64,000 bases of DNA, taken from positions 20,666-84,665 of the forward strand of contig NZ_NHRX01000015.1 in the NCBI RefSeq assembly GCF_016653115.1, read 5' to 3'. Of this stretch, positions 7,931-16,616 are shown one piece after another (position 1 is the stretch's first letter; each line of letters starts with the position of its first letter). A model generated the notes under the pieces. It saw only the letters and a program-made list of their open reading frames with translations, did not search any database and was not told where the DNA came from. The stretch is from Rhodocyclus purpureus (GTDB taxonomy: Bacteria > Pseudomonadota > Gammaproteobacteria > Burkholderiales > Rhodocyclaceae). A program made the translations under genes and the position numbers.

Positions 7931-9264
7931 CGGCAGGTCTCGGGCGCGGCCGGCGGCAGGAACAGCTGCGCCGCTGCGGTCGGGTTGGACGGGAAGTAGA
8001 AGTGCATGTAGCTCGCGGTGAGGCGCTGGCGGCGGTAGATCGCCTCGCCCGGCCGGCCGTCGGCGCGCAGCGCACGCGCGCACGGGGCGAGCGAGGTTTC
8101 GGCGCGCGAGTAGTGGAAGCTGTGCCCGCGCAATTCTCCTTCGCCAAGCGTCACCGAGCACATGCCGAGCGCTGCCAGTCGCTGCTGCATGATGATCTCG
8201 CCGGCGAGGAGGCCGGCCAGCGCGTGCCGCTGCCCTGCCTTGTCGGTGATGCCGTCGAACAGGCACATCATGCCGCCGCATTCGGCGAGCAGCGGCTTGC
8301 CGGAATCGACGTGGGCGGCGAGCGCCTGCCACAGCGCCGTCTGCGCCGAGAGCCGCTCGCCGTGCAGTTCGGGATAACCACCCGGCAGCCAGACCGCGTC
8401 GCACTCGGGCAAGTCGTCACCGGCCAGCGCCGAGAAGAAGACGAGCTCGGCGCCGAGTGCGCGCAGGCAGTCGAGGTTGGCCGGGTAGAGGAAGCAGAAG
8501 GCCGCGTCGCGGGCGACGGCGATGGTCCTGCCGGCGAGCAAGGGCTCGATCCTGGGCGGCTTTGCGTCGGCGATGCGCGAGAAGTCGAGCGCGGGCGGCA
8601 GCGAGGCGGCCTCTGTCGGCGCCAGCAGGTCGGCGAGCCGGTCGAGGCGCGCGTCGAGTTCGGCGATCTCGGCGGCCGGCAGCAGGCCCAGGTGGCGCTC
8701 GGGCAGCGCGCCGTCGGCGTCGCGCGCGAGTGAGCCGTACCAGGCGATGTCGGCAGGCAGTCCCGCGCGCAGCAGTTCGGCGTGGCGTTCGCCGGCGACC
8801 CGGTTGGCGAGCGCGCCGACGAGCTGCGTTCCTTCCCGGTAGTACTTGAGGCCGTAGGCGATCGCGCCGAAGGTCGATGACATCGACGCACCGTTGATCA
8901 CGGCGAGGATGGGCAGGCCGAAGCGCGCGGCGATCTCGGCGCCCGAGGGCTCGCCGTCGTAGAGCCCCATCACGCCCTCGACCAGGATCAGGTCGGCTGC
9001 GCGCGCGGCTTCGGCCAGCCGCCAGGCACCGTCGGCCTCGCCGCACATCCACAGGTCGATGTTGTAACAGTCGTGTCCCGAGGCGACCGCGTGGATCTGC
9101 GGGTCGAGGAAGTCGGGGCCGCTCTTGAACACGCGCACGCGCCGGCCGAGCCGCGTGTGCAGGCGCGCGAGCGCGGCGACGATCGTCGTCTTGCCCTGGC
9201 CCGAGGCCGGCGCGGTGATGAACAGCGCCGGGCAGGCGCAGGGGGCAGGAGCAGCGGTCGGCAT
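7927..9264 (-). CDS. cbiA: Cobyrinate a,c-diamide synthase (CobB/CbiA)
   Basis: This enzyme uses glutamine and ATP to amidate the a and c carboxylates of cobyrinic acid in corrin ring synthesis. The 445 residues match the family. The N-terminal P-loop ITAPASGQGKTT is near residues 17-27, followed by KSGPDFLDPQIH and VEGVMGLYDG. The C-terminal class I glutamine amidotransferase domain has LPGGYPELH and the nucleophile in LLAECGGMM (about C329), with a GHSFHYS segment downstream. It lies 17 bases after btuD and overlaps bluB by four bases. Whether the anaerobic (CbiA) or aerobic (CobB) naming applies cannot be decided from this window. Confidence 0.93.
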   Translation of the reverse strand: MPTAAPAPCACPALFITAPASGQGKTTIVAALARLHTRLGRRVRVFKSGPDFLDPQIHAVASGHDCYNIDLWMCGEADGAWRLAEAARAADLILVEGVMGLYDGEPSGAEIAARFGLPILAVINGASMSSTFGAIAYGLKYYREGTQLVGALANRVAGERHAELLRAGLPADIAWYGSLARDADGALPERHLGLLPAAEIAELDARLDRLADLLAPTEAASLPPALDFSRIADAKPPRIEPLLAGRTIAVARDAAFCFLYPANLDCLRALGAELVFFSALAGDDLPECDAVWLPGGYPELHGERLSAQTALWQALAAHVDSGKPLLAECGGMMCLFDGITDKAGQRHALAGLLAGEIIMQQRLAALGMCSVTLGEGELRGHSFHYSRAETSLAPCARALRADGRPGEAIYRRQRLTASYMHFYFPSNPTAAAQLFLPPAAPETCR

Positions 9265-9281
9265 GGTGCGGGTGGCGTCGG

Positions 9282-10076
9282 TCAGCGCGGGATGAACGAG
9301 GTGCGGCCGTCGACCTCGACGGCGAGCAGCGGGTGTTGGTAGAGCGCCGACAGGCGTTCGGCGGTGAGCATCTCGGCGACCGGACCGAGTTCGGCGCGGC
9401 CGTCGCCGTAGAGCAGCAGCGCGCGGTCGGCGAAGCGCAGCGCGAGGCCGGGGTCGTGCAGCGACATGATCACGCCGGGCCCGGTGCCATCGCCTGCGCG
9501 TGCGGCGGCGGCGAACAGTTCGAGCAGCGCGATCTGGTGGTTGAGGTCGAGGTGCGCGATCGGCTCGTCGAGCAGGTAGAGCTGCGGCGACTGCGCCAGC
9601 AGCGTGGCGACGGCGAGTCGCTGCCGCTCGCCGCCCGAGAGCGTCAGCACGTCGCGTTGCTCGAAACCCTTCAGGCCGACTGCGGCGAGCGCGCGGCGGG
9701 CGATGTCGGCGTCGCTCGCCGATTCCCAGTGCCAGCGGCCGAGGTGCGGATGGCGCCCGGTGAGCGCGGTTTCGAGCGCGGTCGCGCCGAAGGCGTCGTC
9801 GCGGTGCTGCGCAAGCCAGCCGCGGCGCAGTGCGGCCTGGCGGGGACCGAGCGCGGCGTAGCTCTCGCCGCCGAGCAGGATTTCGCCGCTCGCGGGCGGC
9901 CTGAGTCCGGCCAGTGTCGTCAGCAGCGTCGACTTGCCGGCGCCGTTCCTGCCGAGGATGACCAGGCTTTCGCCGGCGCCGACGCCAAGGTCGAGGCCGG
10001 TGCAGATCGCCCGGCCGGCGATGCTGACGGTCAGGGCCTGCGTTTCGAGCAGCGGTGAGGACGAAGTCGCGTTCAT
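9282..10076 (-). CDS. btuD: Cobalamin ABC transporter ATPase BtuD
   Basis: This is the ATP-binding subunit of a FecCD-type importer, assigned to vitamin B12 because it follows btuB and btuC under the cobalamin riboswitch. The 264 residues contain Walker A GRNGAGKST (about 42-50), Q-loop AQHRDD, signature LSGGERQRLAVA, Walker B LYLLDEPIAHLD and the switch histidine in MSLHDP. Its ATG overlaps the end of the permease gene. The sequence alone would not separate a B12 from an iron-siderophore ATPase. Confidence 0.9.
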   Translation of the reverse strand: MNATSSSPLLETQALTVSIAGRAICTGLDLGVGAGESLVILGRNGAGKSTLLTTLAGLRPPASGEILLGGESYAALGPRQAALRRGWLAQHRDDAFGATALETALTGRHPHLGRWHWESASDADIARRALAAVGLKGFEQRDVLTLSGGERQRLAVATLLAQSPQLYLLDEPIAHLDLNHQIALLELFAAAARAGDGTGPGVIMSLHDPGLALRFADRALLLYGDGRAELGPVAEMLTAERLSALYQHPLLAVEVDGRTSFIPR

Positions 10077-11065
10077 CAGCGTCTCGCCAGCGGCGCGCGC
10101 GCCAGGAGGTAGAGGAAGACCGGGACCCCGATCAGCGCGGTGAGCACGCCGACCGGCAGTTGCTGCGGCGCGACGACGGTGCGCGCCAGCGTGTCGGCGA
10201 CCACCAGCAGGCTGCCGCCGGCGAGTGCCGACGCCGGCAGCAAGAGGCGCTGATCGTTGCCGAGCGCGAGCCGCACAAGGTGCGGGACGATCAGCCCGAT
10301 GAAGCCGATCGAGCCCGCGTAGGTGACGACGATCGCGGTCGCCAGCGAAGCAGTCAGGTAGACGCCGCTGCGCAGGCGGCCGACGGCGACGCCTAGCGTC
10401 TGCGCGGTGTCGGCGCCGCGCGCGAGCAGGTTCAATTCACGCGCGAAGGGCAGGGCGACGCCGAGGACGGCAACGAGCGCAATCATCGGCAGCAGCGGGT
10501 CGCCGCCCTGCGCCAGGTCGCCCATCAGCCAGAACAGCATCCCGTGCAGCTTCTGTTCGGGGGCGATCGAGAGGATCAGCGCGACCACCGCGCCGCAGCC
10601 AGCGGCGACGATGACCCCGGTGAGCAGGAGGCGCGTCTGCGTCCAGCCGCCTTCGCCGTGCGCGAGGCCGAAGACGAGCAGCATCGAGGCGAGCGCGCCG
10701 ACGAAGGCCAGCCCATTCACCCCGGCGGCCGTCAGCCCGAACAGGATCGCCAGCATCGCACCGACGCCGGCGCCGCCGGAGATGCCGAGCACGTAGGGGT
10801 CGGCGAGCGGGTTGCGCAGGAGCACCTGCAAGAGCGCGCCGGCCAGGGCGAGCAGCGCGCCGCAGGCGAAGCCGCCGAGCGCGCGCGGCAGGCGCAGGTT
10901 GAGCACGACGTCGCCGGCGACGCCGCCGCCCCCACCGAACAGCGTCGCCAGCACGTCGGCGAGCGGCACCGCGATGCTGCCCACCGACAGCGCCAGCGCA
11001 ATGCTCAAGCCCGCCAGCGCGGCAAGGACGGCGAGGATGAGGACGGCGCGGCGGCGGGTGGGCAT
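10076..11065 (-). CDS. btuC: Cobalamin ABC transporter permease BtuC (FecCD family)
   Basis: This 329-residue inner-membrane permease has about ten helices, beginning RRAVLILAVLAALAGLSIALAL. FecCD-family landmarks are LRLPRALGGFACGALLALAGALLQ, NPLADPYVLGISGGAG, GSIGFIGLIVPHLVR and GVLTALIGVPVFLYLL. It would import B12 with BtuD. No periplasmic binding protein (BtuF) gene lies in this operon, so one must be encoded elsewhere or be lacking. It overlaps btuD by one base and starts nine bases after the preceding receptor gene. Confidence 0.92.
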   Translation of the reverse strand: MPTRRRAVLILAVLAALAGLSIALALSVGSIAVPLADVLATLFGGGGGVAGDVVLNLRLPRALGGFACGALLALAGALLQVLLRNPLADPYVLGISGGAGVGAMLAILFGLTAAGVNGLAFVGALASMLLVFGLAHGEGGWTQTRLLLTGVIVAAGCGAVVALILSIAPEQKLHGMLFWLMGDLAQGGDPLLPMIALVAVLGVALPFARELNLLARGADTAQTLGVAVGRLRSGVYLTASLATAIVVTYAGSIGFIGLIVPHLVRLALGNDQRLLLPASALAGGSLLVVADTLARTVVAPQQLPVGVLTALIGVPVFLYLLARAPLARR

Positions 11066-11074
11066 CGGGCGATT

Positions 11075-12940
11075 TTACTTCTGCGCGTAGCGGATGCCGA
11101 CCATGGCGTTGGTTCCCGGCGTCGCGTAGCCGCTGGCCAGCTCGTAGTCCTCGTTGAACACGTTGTTCACGCGCACGAAGAGCGAGGTCTCACGGTCGAT
11201 CCGGTAGCTGGCGGTCAGGTTGAGCAAGGTGTACGCGTCCATGCGCACGCTGCGCTGCTTGCCAGGGGCGTCCTTGTCGTAGACCGAGTCGAAGCGCGCG
11301 CCACTGCCGACGATCTCGCCGCCGAAGGTCCATGCGCCGTGCACGTAGTCGGCGCCGACCACGCCGTGCTCGCGCGCGCGGCGGTTCAGCATCTCGCCGG
11401 TCTGCGCATTGCGCGGGTCCTGCAGGTCGAGGCTGCCGCGGAGCGAGAGCGCGCCGAAGACGCCGCGCCAGGCGAGCGTCCAGCCGTCGATCTCCGCCCT
11501 GACGTTGCGCGGGGTCTTCTCGCTGCCGCTGCTGAAGTAGCCCCACTCGATCAGGTCTTCGATGTCGTTCCTGAAATACGTCAGCGAAGCCTTGTGCGCC
11601 GTCGTCTCGTAGTGCAGCGAGAGCTCGCGGTTGCGCGCGTATTCGGGCTTGAGGTCAGGGTTTCCCTTGCCCATCCCCTTCACGTAGGAGTACAGGTCGT
11701 TCATCGTCGGCGCCTTGAACGCGGTGCCCACGGAGGCGGCCAGGCGCCAGGCGTCGGTGAACTGGTAGCCGTAAGCCGCGCTGCCGGTGTTCTTCGAGTT
11801 CAGGTCGGAGATGTCGTCGTGACGCCCGTTCAGCTGCCAGCGCTGCGCGCCGACGGCGCCGCCCCAGCCGGCGAGCAGCGAATCGATGCGGCGCTCCCTG
11901 CCGTCGTAGGCTTTTTCCGAGGTCGACAGGCGCTGTTCGAGGCGCTCTGCGGCGAGCAGCGCGCGGCCGAGCGGCAGCGTGAGGTCGTTCTGCCAGGCCG
12001 TCTGCGTCTGCGCGGTACGGTAGTGGCTTTGCGCGACGCCGTCGGTGTGGCTGGTCGCATCGTCGATCGTCCAGCCATGGCGCAGCGTGCTCTGCCAGTT
12101 GTTCAGGATGCGGTTGCGCGAGTAGAGGCCGAGGCTGGCGAGACTGTTGTCGAGCGAATGTCTCTGCGGCGAATACTTCGGGTCACTGCTCTTCCTGCCG
12201 CCGTCGTAGTCGTTGCGCCCGTCGCTGCCGAAGGCGTTCAGTCCGACCTCGTTGTCGGCGTCGATGCGGTAGGCGAGATTGCCGCTGAAACTCTGTTCGC
12301 GGAAGCCGTCGCGGTCCGGGTTGTAGCCCTTGCGGTTGGAGAAGCCCGCAGTGTCGCTGGTGGCCGCCTGCAGGCCGTAGCGCCAGCCCTGATGTTCGCC
12401 GCTGATGCCGGCCGACAGTCGGCTAGTGTCGTAGCTGCCGTAGCCGGCTTCGGCGTTGAACGCCATCGGGCCGCCGCCGCGCCGGGTGAAGATGTGGACG
12501 ACGCCGCCGATCGCGTCGGCGCCGTAGAGCGAGGAGGCCGGGCCGCGCAGGATTTCGATGCGCTCGATCTGCGCGAGCGGGATCATCGACAGGCTCGCCA
12601 GTCCCTTCGAGGCAGTATTGATGCGCATGCCGTCGATCAGGACCAGCGCGTGTTCGCTGTTCGTCCCGCGAATGTAGAGGCTCATTGAGCTGCCGGCGCC
12701 GCCGTTGGCGTCGAATTCGATCCCCGGCTGCCGCGTCAGCAGTTCCGGCAGCGAGGATTGCGCCGCGGCGGCGATCTCCTCGCGCGTGATCACCGAGACG
12801 TCGGCGAGGAGTTCGCTGCTGCGCGCCTCCTGCCGCGTGGCGGTGACGACGATGTCTTCGGCGCCGCTGGCAGCGAGCGCCTGGGTGGATGAGAGCAGGG
12901 CGAGGGTGACTCCCGCGGCTGCACCTGTGTTGATGTTCAT
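11075..12940 (-). CDS. btuB: TonB-dependent cobalamin receptor BtuB (distal copy)
   Basis: This outer-membrane receptor imports corrinoids with TonB energy. ATG 12940, with GGAG upstream, gives 621 residues. A signal peptide (MNINTGAAAGVTLALLSSTQALA) comes first, then the TonB box EDIVVTATRQ. The plug domain has RGTNSEHALVLIDGMRI and IERIEILRGPASSLYGADAIGGVVHIFT. The beta-barrel ends in GTNAMVGIRYAQK without a terminal aromatic residue. It is closely similar in layout and wording to the gene at 13036-14955, so the two look like a tandem duplication or paired paralogues. The upstream spacing is 95 bases. Confidence 0.9.
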   Translation of the reverse strand: MNINTGAAAGVTLALLSSTQALAASGAEDIVVTATRQEARSSELLADVSVITREEIAAAAQSSLPELLTRQPGIEFDANGGAGSSMSLYIRGTNSEHALVLIDGMRINTASKGLASLSMIPLAQIERIEILRGPASSLYGADAIGGVVHIFTRRGGGPMAFNAEAGYGSYDTSRLSAGISGEHQGWRYGLQAATSDTAGFSNRKGYNPDRDGFREQSFSGNLAYRIDADNEVGLNAFGSDGRNDYDGGRKSSDPKYSPQRHSLDNSLASLGLYSRNRILNNWQSTLRHGWTIDDATSHTDGVAQSHYRTAQTQTAWQNDLTLPLGRALLAAERLEQRLSTSEKAYDGRERRIDSLLAGWGGAVGAQRWQLNGRHDDISDLNSKNTGSAAYGYQFTDAWRLAASVGTAFKAPTMNDLYSYVKGMGKGNPDLKPEYARNRELSLHYETTAHKASLTYFRNDIEDLIEWGYFSSGSEKTPRNVRAEIDGWTLAWRGVFGALSLRGSLDLQDPRNAQTGEMLNRRAREHGVVGADYVHGAWTFGGEIVGSGARFDSVYDKDAPGKQRSVRMDAYTLLNLTASYRIDRETSLFVRVNNVFNEDYELASGYATPGTNAMVGIRYAQK

Positions 12941-13035
12941 GCGATCTCCGCTTGCCGGCCCGCACAAGCGATCGCCGGCAATGTATTTCTGAAATGGGGG
13001 GCCGCCGCGTAGCACGGCGGAGAGGGCGGGAATGG

Positions 13036-14955
13036 CTACTTTTGCTGGTAGCGGACGCCGACGAAGAGGCTGGCGCCAGCGGTGGCGTAGTCACGTGCCA
13101 GCTCGTAGTTCTTGTCGAAGACGTTGTTGGCGCGCGCAAACAGCGTCCACTCGCGGTCGAGGCGGCGCTCGGCGAAGAGATTGACGAGTCCGTAGCCTCC
13201 GAGCTTCTTCGTGTTCGCCGCGTCTTCGTAGCGCTCGCCGGCCAGTTGCCATTCGCCGCCGAGCTTGAGCGTGCCGCTCGTCCAGGCTAGGTGCGCCTTC
13301 AACTGCTCATCGGCACGCCTGATCAAGCGCTTGCCGGTTTCGTCGTCACGTGCGCGTTGCAGGTCGATGACGACACCGCCCGAGAAGCCGCCGATGCTTC
13401 CCGAATAGGCGAGCGAGGTGCCGCTCAGTGTGGCCTTGTGCACGTTCATCGGTAGCCACGGCTTTCCCCAAGGGTCCGCGGGGTCCGACGGAGCCCAATC
13501 GATCAGGTCCGTGACCTTGTTCTTGAAATAAGTAGCCGAAAGGCGTTGCCCCGCCCTTTCCCAGACCAGGCCAGTCTCGGCGTTGCGTGCGCTTTCGGGC
13601 TTCAACTCGGGGTTGCCGCGGCCCGAGGTATCGGGTGGATAGTAGAGGTCGTTGAAGGTCGGTGCCTTGAAGGCGGTGCCGTACGAGACGTGTCCTCGCC
13701 AGTCGGTGGTGAGCTGGTAGCCCCAGGCAGCGTTGCCGGTGGTCTTGCCGCCGAACTGCGAGTTGTCGTCGCGCCGCAGGTTGGCCTGCAGGCGATGGTT
13801 GCCGAGGCTGCCGCTCCAGCCGGCGAGCAGCGACTTGATGCTGCGCTCCTGCTGCGTGTAGGGGGTACTCGTCAGAAAACCCGAGGAGCCAGCGATCTGT
13901 TGCTTGAGGTATTCAGCGGCTAAGAGCGCCTTGCCAACGGGCAGTCTGACATCGTTTTGCCACGATATCTGGTCCTGCTCGGTGCGGAAGAAACTGAAAA
14001 CCCTCCCGTCACTGCGATTGGTCGTGTCGTCCAAGCTCCTTCCGACGCGCAAGGTGCTCGTCCAATCGGTGACCAAGCGGTTGCGCGAATAGAGGGAGAA
14101 ACTGCTGACATCGGTTTCCGCGCGCCAGTCTCGCGATGCGGGCACTTTTGGCGTGAACGAATAAGAATCGTAGCCATTCTTGCCGTTACTCGACAGGAAA
14201 TTCAGTCCGATCTCATGACCTTGGGCCGGTCTCACCGCCAGTCCCCCGCTGACGGAACGCCTGGTGAAGCCATCGCGATCCGGGTTGTAGCTCGTGTTGG
14301 TTGAGTTTGTTATGGAGTTGAAGCCGTGCGTATCGTAGTAGCCGCCCTGCAGGCTGTAGGAAACGACGTCGTTGCCGCCCGAAACGCCGACATTGCTGTC
14401 GCTCGTTCCGTAGCTGCCATAGCCAGTGCTGGCGTTGAAATGCGCAGGGCCGTCGCCGCGCTTGGTGAAAACCTGGATGACGCCGCCGATGGCGTCGGCG
14501 CCGTAGAGCGAGGACGCCGGTCCGCGCAGGATCTCTATACGTTCGATCTGCGCCAAGGGCAGGCCGGAAAAGTTGATGCTCCCCAGCGTTGCCGAACCTA
14601 TGCGTTGCCCGTCGATCAGCAGCAGCGTGTGGTTGCTGTTGGCGCCGCGTATATAGATACCACTGCCCTGACCGGGGCCGCCTGTTGCCGAGTATTCGAT
14701 TCCCGGTTGTTGCGCGAGCAACTGCTCGATGGTCGTCTGGCCGGCCTGTTCGATCTGCTCGCGCGTGATCACCGAGACGTCGGAAAGCAGCTCGTTGCTG
14801 CGCGTCGCTTGCCGCGTGGCGGTGACGACGACTGCGTCGCTGTCGGCAGCCTGTACCTTGCTTGAGAAAAGCGTGGCGGCGGCGACGGGTGCTGCAAGGA
14901 GGGTGGTGGCGATGGCTCCCGCGCGGACGCGCCGGGAAGGGGGATGCTGCGACAT
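13036..14955 (-). CDS. btuB: TonB-dependent cobalamin receptor BtuB (riboswitch-proximal copy)
   Basis: This is the second outer-membrane TonB-dependent receptor, and the first gene after the cobalamin riboswitch. I use ATG 14955 (MSQHPPSRRVRAGAIATT), preceded by GGGAGAA, giving 639 residues with a signal peptide ending near SKVQA. The frame is open much further upstream, but that stretch is the riboswitch and must not be read as protein. The TonB box AVVVTATRQ, plug motifs RGANSNHTLLLIDGQRI and IERIEILRGPASSLYGADAIGGVIQVFT, and a barrel ending GASLFVGVRYQQK are present. Parts of the barrel region (about 13.9-14.4 kb) are visibly richer in A and T than neighbouring genes. Confidence 0.9.
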   Translation of the reverse strand: MSQHPPSRRVRAGAIATTLLAAPVAAATLFSSKVQAADSDAVVVTATRQATRSNELLSDVSVITREQIEQAGQTTIEQLLAQQPGIEYSATGGPGQGSGIYIRGANSNHTLLLIDGQRIGSATLGSINFSGLPLAQIERIEILRGPASSLYGADAIGGVIQVFTKRGDGPAHFNASTGYGSYGTSDSNVGVSGGNDVVSYSLQGGYYDTHGFNSITNSTNTSYNPDRDGFTRRSVSGGLAVRPAQGHEIGLNFLSSNGKNGYDSYSFTPKVPASRDWRAETDVSSFSLYSRNRLVTDWTSTLRVGRSLDDTTNRSDGRVFSFFRTEQDQISWQNDVRLPVGKALLAAEYLKQQIAGSSGFLTSTPYTQQERSIKSLLAGWSGSLGNHRLQANLRRDDNSQFGGKTTGNAAWGYQLTTDWRGHVSYGTAFKAPTFNDLYYPPDTSGRGNPELKPESARNAETGLVWERAGQRLSATYFKNKVTDLIDWAPSDPADPWGKPWLPMNVHKATLSGTSLAYSGSIGGFSGGVVIDLQRARDDETGKRLIRRADEQLKAHLAWTSGTLKLGGEWQLAGERYEDAANTKKLGGYGLVNLFAERRLDREWTLFARANNVFDKNYELARDYATAGASLFVGVRYQQK

Positions 14956-15096
14956 GGATGGGTTCTCCCTGATTCCGGCAAGCGTCCCCGCACGCCGGAC
15001 AATCGAAATGGAAACATCGGGGGAGAACCGTCGGATGGACGCAATGAGGCCCGCTCGCCGGCGTCGCCTCCCCGCGACGCTTCCGCTGCTACGCGC

Positions 15097-15276
15097 ACAG
15101 GCCGGTATCCGGGCTCGCAAGTCTTGATGCGTCGCCTTCCCAGGCTGATCGCCCAGTGGCATATCGACGCACCCGCACTCGCTTACCGTTGCGGGGGCAG
15201 CGCAGGCATTGCGTCCGCGATGGACGCGCACCTGCTTCCCGTTTAACTGCGGCGAAGAAATCGCACGCAGCACCTT
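15097..15276 (-). ncRNA. Cobalamin (AdoCbl) riboswitch
   Basis: Read on the minus strand, this leader contains the ordered landmarks of the cobalamin riboswitch. GGGAAGCAGGTG lies at plus 15229-15240 and AATGCCTGCGCTGCCCCCGC just after. CCCCGCAACGGTAAGC is at 15181-15196. The B12 box GCCACTG is around 15153-15160, then CCTGGGAAGGCG, and finally GCGAGCCCGGATACCGGCCTG at 15098-15118. It sits about 140 bases upstream of the first btuB and should turn off the btuB-btuB-btuC-btuD-cbiA-bluB operon when B12 is plentiful. The mechanism (translational or transcriptional) is not resolved here. I saw no strong U-tract terminator before btuB. Confidence 0.93.
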
Positions 15277-15297
15277 GCACGTTCCTTCTTGCCGCGC

Positions 15298-15330
15298 TTT
15301 GGCGGCAAAAAGATCCCCTATAATAAACGC
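15298..15330. promoter_or_regulatory. Divergent promoter region between B12 operon and zapA cluster
   Basis: A perfect TATAAT stands at 15319-15324 on the plus strand, but the best -35 (TTTGGC, 15298-15303) is only 15 bases away. On the minus strand the same bases read TTATTATAGG, a possible -10 for the riboswitch transcript. Both transcription units need a promoter here. Which strand uses the box cannot be settled by eye. Confidence 0.4.
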
Positions 15331-15503
15331 TTTCGCAGCGCCTGCCGGTGGCTGGAGGGCGATATGTGCCGTCGGCGCCGCAACAGTGTTGCTGTCGTGC
15401 AACACTCGGGCAGGCGGATGGGCCCCGCCGCTGCAACTCGCGGGCGGTAGCGGCCTCGCTGTGACCCTTGACCGCCGATGCTACTGAAATCTATAGTCCG
15501 CGA

Positions 15504-15731
15504 ATGATCAACGAACTTGATGCGCTTGAAAGCAAGGTCGCCCAGGTGGTGTCCTTGTGCCGCTCCCTGCGCGCGGAAAATGCCGAGCTGCGCCTGAAGC
15601 TCTCCGCTGCCGAGGCCGACTGCGCGCTCGCGTGGCAGCGCATGGAAACTGCCCGTGCGCGAATCGAGGCGCTCGCCGAGCAACTGATCGCGCCGGGCAG
15701 CAGCGCCGCCGATCCTTCAATTCAGCTCTGA
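15504..15731 (+). CDS. Small coiled-coil protein (TIGR02449/ZapB-like)
   Basis: This 75-residue acidic protein starts MINELDALESKVAQVVSLCRSLRAENAEL. Nearly all of residues 1-62 can form one heptad-patterned coiled coil, ending in a short PGSSAADPSIQL tail. It lies ten bases before zapA. Small coiled-coil proteins at this position in Beta- and Gammaproteobacteria are grouped as TIGR02449 and are thought to relate to the division protein ZapB. I place the start at ATG 15504; an in-frame GTG or ATG further upstream would only add unlikely sequence. The assignment to division is inference from the neighbour. Confidence 0.8.
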   Translation: MINELDALESKVAQVVSLCRSLRAENAELRLKLSAAEADCALAWQRMETARARIEALAEQLIAPGSSAADPSIQL

Positions 15732-15741
15732 AGGGCGCACC

Positions 15742-16104
15742 ATGTCTGAAGATAGCCGTTTCGTCGACGTTTCCCTGTTCGGTAAGGATTACAGCGTCGC
15801 CTGTCCGCCGGAAGAGCATGACAACCTGCGCGCCTCGGTCGCCCTGGTCGATGCGAGGATGCGCGAGATTGCGCAGAGGACCCGGAGCAGCAGCACCGAG
15901 CGCATCGCGGTGATGGTTGCGCTCAACCTCGCGCACGAGCATCTGGTGTTCCGCCAGGAGCAGGAGCGGCTGGCGCAGGCAGCTGCCGAAGAGGCTGCCG
16001 CAGCGAAACAAACAGGTTTGGATTTTGAAGAGGTCCGGCGTAGAATCGAATCCATGGAGTCACTTCTCGACGTGGTGATCGAGTCACCGGAGAAAGTGCT
16101 CTAG
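15742..16104 (+). CDS. zapA: Cell division protein ZapA
   Basis: ZapA binds and bundles FtsZ filaments at the division ring in the cytoplasm. The 120-residue product has the ZapA head domain (FVDVSLFGKDYSVACPPEEHDNLRASV), the conserved helix VDARMREIAQRTRSSSTERIAVMVALNLAHEHL, and a long coiled-coil tail (about residues 70-115). Length and motif order fit the family. It follows the small coiled-coil gene and is followed directly by 6S RNA, a gene order seen widely in Proteobacteria. Confidence 0.95.
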   Translation: MSEDSRFVDVSLFGKDYSVACPPEEHDNLRASVALVDARMREIAQRTRSSSTERIAVMVALNLAHEHLVFRQEQERLAQAAAEEAAAAKQTGLDFEEVRRRIESMESLLDVVIESPEKVL

Positions 16105-16153
16105 CGGGTAGTCGCGCAGCCGAGTGGTACTGGCTGCGCGTTGCAAGGTTTTT

Positions 16154-16331
16154 TTCCCTGCGGTGTTCGTCAAGGTCATATATTCCTTGAACCAATGCTA
16201 TGTTGGCATCGGCCGCCGACCGTTGAAACCGCTGTTGTGCACGCCCTTTACCGGGTGAGCCTGAAGCGGGAGGGAGGTAGCCATTCTGAACTCAGGTTCA
16301 GGATGCCGGCCTGACGGCATTCGCGGGGATC
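16154..16331 (+). ncRNA. ssrS: 6S RNA (SsrS)
   Basis: 6S RNA binds sigma70 RNA polymerase and mimics an open promoter in stationary phase. The 5' end CCCTGCGGTGTTCG (from 16156) can pair with the 3' GGCATTCGCGGGG (ending about 16328), closing a long stem. Just inside lie TTCCTTGAACC on the 5' side and CTGAACTCAGGTTCAGGATGCC on the 3' side, the usual 6S landmarks. The length of about 178 bases and the position right after zapA agree. Ends are approximate, set by the closing stem and by the terminator that follows. Confidence 0.88.
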
Positions 16332-16340
16332 CCCATTCGG

Positions 16341-16374
16341 CAGCGCGGAAACTCGGTTTTCCGCGCTGTTTTCG
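16341..16374 (+). terminator. Rho-independent terminator after 6S RNA
   Basis: An 11-base-pair perfect stem (CAGCGCGGAAA at 16341-16351 with TTTCCGCGCTG at 16358-16368) has a six-base loop and is followed by TTTTCG. It ends the zapA-6S RNA transcript. Confidence 0.85.
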
Positions 16375-16616
16375 TTTGTGCGGCCCTGCAAGGCGCGAAG
16401 CCGCCGGAACCCGCTGCCGCCGGGCAGGTCGAAGCGGCCGACCGCTGCCATCCCCTGTTCCCGGAAAACGCCCGGTGCGCGCGATGTGTGCCTGGCCTGC
16501 GCGAAAGACGAACTGCCAATGACCCCACTCTCTCCCGTACCGGGTGCTCCTGCTGCGACCATGCACAGTCGCTCGCCCGTCCTCCTGCTTTGCGTCCGTT
16601 TTCCCGGGGGTCTGGC

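Noticed and set aside
14956..15405. N-terminal extension of the proximal BtuB
   Set aside because: The open frame runs through the cobalamin riboswitch, and the signal peptide starts at 14955 with its own ribosome binding site.
16378..16616. A small gene between the 6S RNA terminator and the TSUP gene
   Set aside because: Open frames here have no ribosome binding site, no recognisable pattern and overlap the TSUP start in another frame.
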